DNA of 64,000 nucleotides from positions 994,501 to 1,058,500 of the forward strand of contig OX637288.1 in the NCBI GenBank assembly GCA_951799445.1, written 5' to 3'. The notes beneath the pieces were generated by a model, which was not told the DNA's origin, searched no databases, and saw only the letters and a list, made by a program, of their open reading frames with translations. Numbering within the stretch: the first letter of the stretch is position 1; each line of letters opens with the position of its first letter. The position numbers and the translations under genes were made by a program. Source of the stretch: Pseudisothecium myosuroides (taxonomy: Eukaryota > Streptophyta > Bryopsida > Hypnales > Lembophyllaceae). This document shows, in pieces, positions 61,811 through 64,000 of the stretch.

Positions 61811-63186
61811 ACTTAGGACCAGAGTAGGCCTTCTTTGATACCGTCCCCAAACTCATGACCCGTCATTGCGAAAGCAAAAAAAATTCCATTCCCCATAAAT
61901 ACAGACACGCTGTCGTAGTATATGTATGATTCATACAGATGTGGATTTCCATTGTCAATTAGGCTGCACAATTGAATCACCCGAGACTGCAGACACGCAA
62001 ATAGGAAGAGGATGGAGCCGCTGGAAACTTGGAGTCGGATTGAAGCACCAGAGACAACCACTGAAATCCTTAAACCACTACAAGGCAATGAAGGAAGGAT
62101 ACAAGAAGTTAATGAGAAGACAAAAAAGAGAGGATACACAAGGACAAAGAGAAGGGGGAAACATGGAAGGCCTTAAACCGCTTCCACATTCATTAATTGA
62201 TGTTCAGTTACAGTATATTCTGTGATCCTCTTCCCATTGTTTGAGGTATTCGCTGCCAACTCTAGTCGCTATTGCTAGTCTGCCGAAGAGAAGGATCTCT
62301 TCTGAACTAGCTGTATTTAAAAAAGCCCATGACGTGTTTCTCCTTCCCGACCAATCAAGCATTACAAAATACAGTTCCATCTCTGTAGGGGACTCCATTA
62401 CTCTACGAGAAGATGAGCACGCTAATCAACCAATTTGCGTGACTGCAAATTAAAGATCGCAAAGTACGAAGTGACGGTTAAGGACGTGCCGAGTATCACA
62501 ATGATGAATGGTGCAGACTCTATGAAACAAATATCCATGATTTCGCTCACTCCGATTTCGATCCCATATGACCGACTAGAAACTTATGAATGACGCACGG
62601 ATTTACAAGAACAGGTCGCTGAATTAGTGCAGAGGACATGAAACCAAGGGTGAAGACATGAGTAACAAGCACAAAAAGGGGGATATGAAAGAAGTGGACG
62701 AGGGGGAAACTTTCAAATACATCACAAATTCAATGCGTTTCTTGCCAACTCGTCCAATAAAATGGGCAGGGGATATCATAGCCCGACCATGGAGGTTTAT
62801 TGAAATTAAAAAAAAATGCACTATGCATACAGAGAAGGGAGTGGTAGGACGAGTGGAGACAGAGCCGTGGGTGAACGTCAGAATGGAGTGGGGGAATGGA
62901 AGCAGAAATGTGAGACAAGCCCCTCGCGTTGAACATATACCCGGTTACTAAAGAAAAAGACTATATATACAGTGAAGACATGGGAAAACATAAATACGGT
63001 GAAGGACCCAAAAAAATGGGGAGGAAGAGCTAGATGACCAAGTTTCCGTAAGGGACCTGGTTCCAACAATACGGAGATCAGACAAAGGCAACAGAAGAAG
63101 AGCAACAAAACCAAAGCCGGTCTGGGGCAGTGGGCATAATGGGATCCATTAACTCCTCACCATTTCTTTCTGTCCTTCACGTGAAT
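61811..63186. other. Unassigned sequence beside the CACTA element
   Basis: Richer in GC than most of the spacer, with overlapping ORFs on both strands (for example 62658-62951 plus, 97 codons; 62878-63114 minus). None has a recognised domain. It might be the remaining promoter-side part of the CACTA element, or an unrelated fragment. Confidence 0.35.
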
Positions 63187-63421
63187 CCCAACTCCATCAT
63201 ACAAAACATCACTCCGTCACTTAACTCCCTCCCCATTTTTTTTTTCAAAAGGAAATTCCAACTCCATCATACAAAACATCACTCCATCACTTAACTCCCT
63301 CCCCATTTTTTTTTTCAAAGGGGAATCCCAACTCCATCATACAAGACATCACTCCATCATACAAGACATCACTCCATCACTTAACTCCCTCCCCATTTTT
63401 TTTTCAAAAGGGAATCCCAAA
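63187..63421. repeat. Tandem repeat, ~68-bp unit, 3 copies
   Basis: Units read AACTCCATCATACAAAACATCACTCC then ATCACTTAACTCCCTCCCCA, a run of 8-10 T, and CAAAAGGGAATCCC. The third unit carries an extra internal copy of the 20-bp ATCATACAAGACATCACTCC. Copies are over 90% identical, so the array is young. Confidence 0.9.
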
Positions 63422-63752
63422 TCCATCATAAAAAATCTATCGTAGTGCAATTCTATCATTTATTAATTGGTAGATCATACTGTTTGATGATGAAAAAATT
63501 TAAGGTAATGTATTTGTGACACCAAAATGTGGTGATATCTTATTTTTCAAATCTAAAGAAAGAGGGATTCAAAATATAAATATGACGGTAAACGTCATTT
63601 TTTTAGGTGAATGAATTTGTAAGGTGATGTTCTTTCCAAATGTACCTTACCCTTTTTCCTACATCCCTTGAAATTTAGAATCATTCATTTTCAAAACATA
63701 AATTTAATGCGTGAACTATAGTTTGAAAAGAAGTTCTTGAAAATTTAAAAGT

Positions 63753-64000
63753 ACTGTGGGCGCTAGATTACCCACCCTTGGTAATAAAGCGAACACCGAC
63801 CAGGTTCTATGCCTTTATCCACATTTTTTAATATATGGGGGTGATGTGAGCGCGGTCCACTGTGCCTTCCAAGCAATGAATCTTTTTTGCTAACGTTTCC
63901 TAAGTGTCGTGGATGGCAGCGAATAATTAGAATGCATGTAATAACTCACAAGGTAACTGCAAGCTCAGGGGTAACGGTAAACTTCTAACTCCCTAACTAT
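63753..64000. mobile_element. 5' end of a second copy of the GluRS-disrupting element
   Basis: Begins CTGTGGGCGCTAGATTACCC and aligns with 27451 onward: CACCCTTGGTAA, GCG/TGAGCACA..ACCAGG, and CACTGTGCCTTCCAAG.AATG are shared in order over about 140 bp. It has the same hairpin at its start (ATTACC..GGTAAT closed by GCT..AGC). The remainder continues beyond the window, so size and 3' end are unknown. Confidence 0.7.

Noticed and set aside
62658..62951. 97-codon plus ORF as a second CACTA protein (TNPA)
   Set aside because: No DNA-binding or TNPA-like motif is visible, an equally long ORF overlaps on the other strand, and the element end that would include it was not found.
63430..63450. ATCTATCGTAGTG as the missing right terminus of the CACTA element
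   Set aside because: It differs from the expected ATTTCTTGTAGTG at several bases, the flanking triplet does not match TTT at the left end, and unrelated tandem repeats lie between.

Overview
The window is nuclear DNA of a green plant (streptophyte). Two conserved eukaryotic genes, an exportin-4 gene with 30 small GT-AG introns-and-exons and a plant-type cytosolic glutamyl-tRNA synthetase (GluRS), sit as GC-richer islands in very AT-rich DNA full of transposon remains. Telobox-like TTTAGGGTTT motifs lie upstream of both. I cannot name the species. The nested DNA transposons, CACTA, hAT-like and MITE families fit a bryophyte, lycophyte, fern or charophyte as well as a flowering plant. No bacterial features (operons, CRISPR, ribosome binding sites) are expected or seen.

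Layout. 1-9.8 kb: non-coding AT-rich DNA with a foldback element, a Stowaway-like MITE and a larger MITE, then a decayed minus-strand gene for a coiled-coil protein (6.1-7.6 kb) and a ~363-bp tandem duplication. 9.8-19.3 kb: a ~9.4-kb hAT-like composite bounded by CARGGTTGTCATAYCGGAC inverted ends and an 8-bp target-site duplication (TSD). It holds CGTCC-rich subterminal arrays, a degenerate ~85-bp tandem array and, nested inside, a ~4.0-kb Mutator-like element with a perfect 9-bp TSD. 19.3-23 kb: a GC-rich minus-strand ORF with an RNAAAH (HEPN-like) motif, a CACTA-type MITE with 3-bp TSD, and a putative head-to-head promoter region.

23.0-32.1 kb: a GluRS gene split inside its coding exons by two insertions (2.0 and 4.3 kb, each flanked by direct repeats) and carrying a 1-bp deletion. 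Its reading frame is otherwise almost complete, so it looks like a recently inactivated copy. The 4.3-kb insertion carries four copies of a hairpin motif and a 5' terminal hairpin that recurs, with a changed sequence, at 63.75 kb.

32-36 kb: AT-rich spacer with two more MITEs. 36.7-48.0 kb: an intact exportin-4 gene (30 exons, 1200 residues), a nuclear transport receptor of the importin-beta superfamily. 50.5-53.1 kb: a two-exon minus-strand GT92-type glycosyltransferase (624 residues, type II membrane protein) whose DxD position is altered. 56.7-61.8 kb: a CACTA element with a recognisable transposase broken by one frameshift and one stop codon. 61.8-64 kb: repeats, including a ~68-bp tandem array and the start of a second copy of the element that disrupts GluRS.

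None of the genes form a pathway together. The main story is layered transposon insertion around two housekeeping loci. All coordinates were read by eye; splice junctions were chosen by reading-frame continuity and GT-AG signals.
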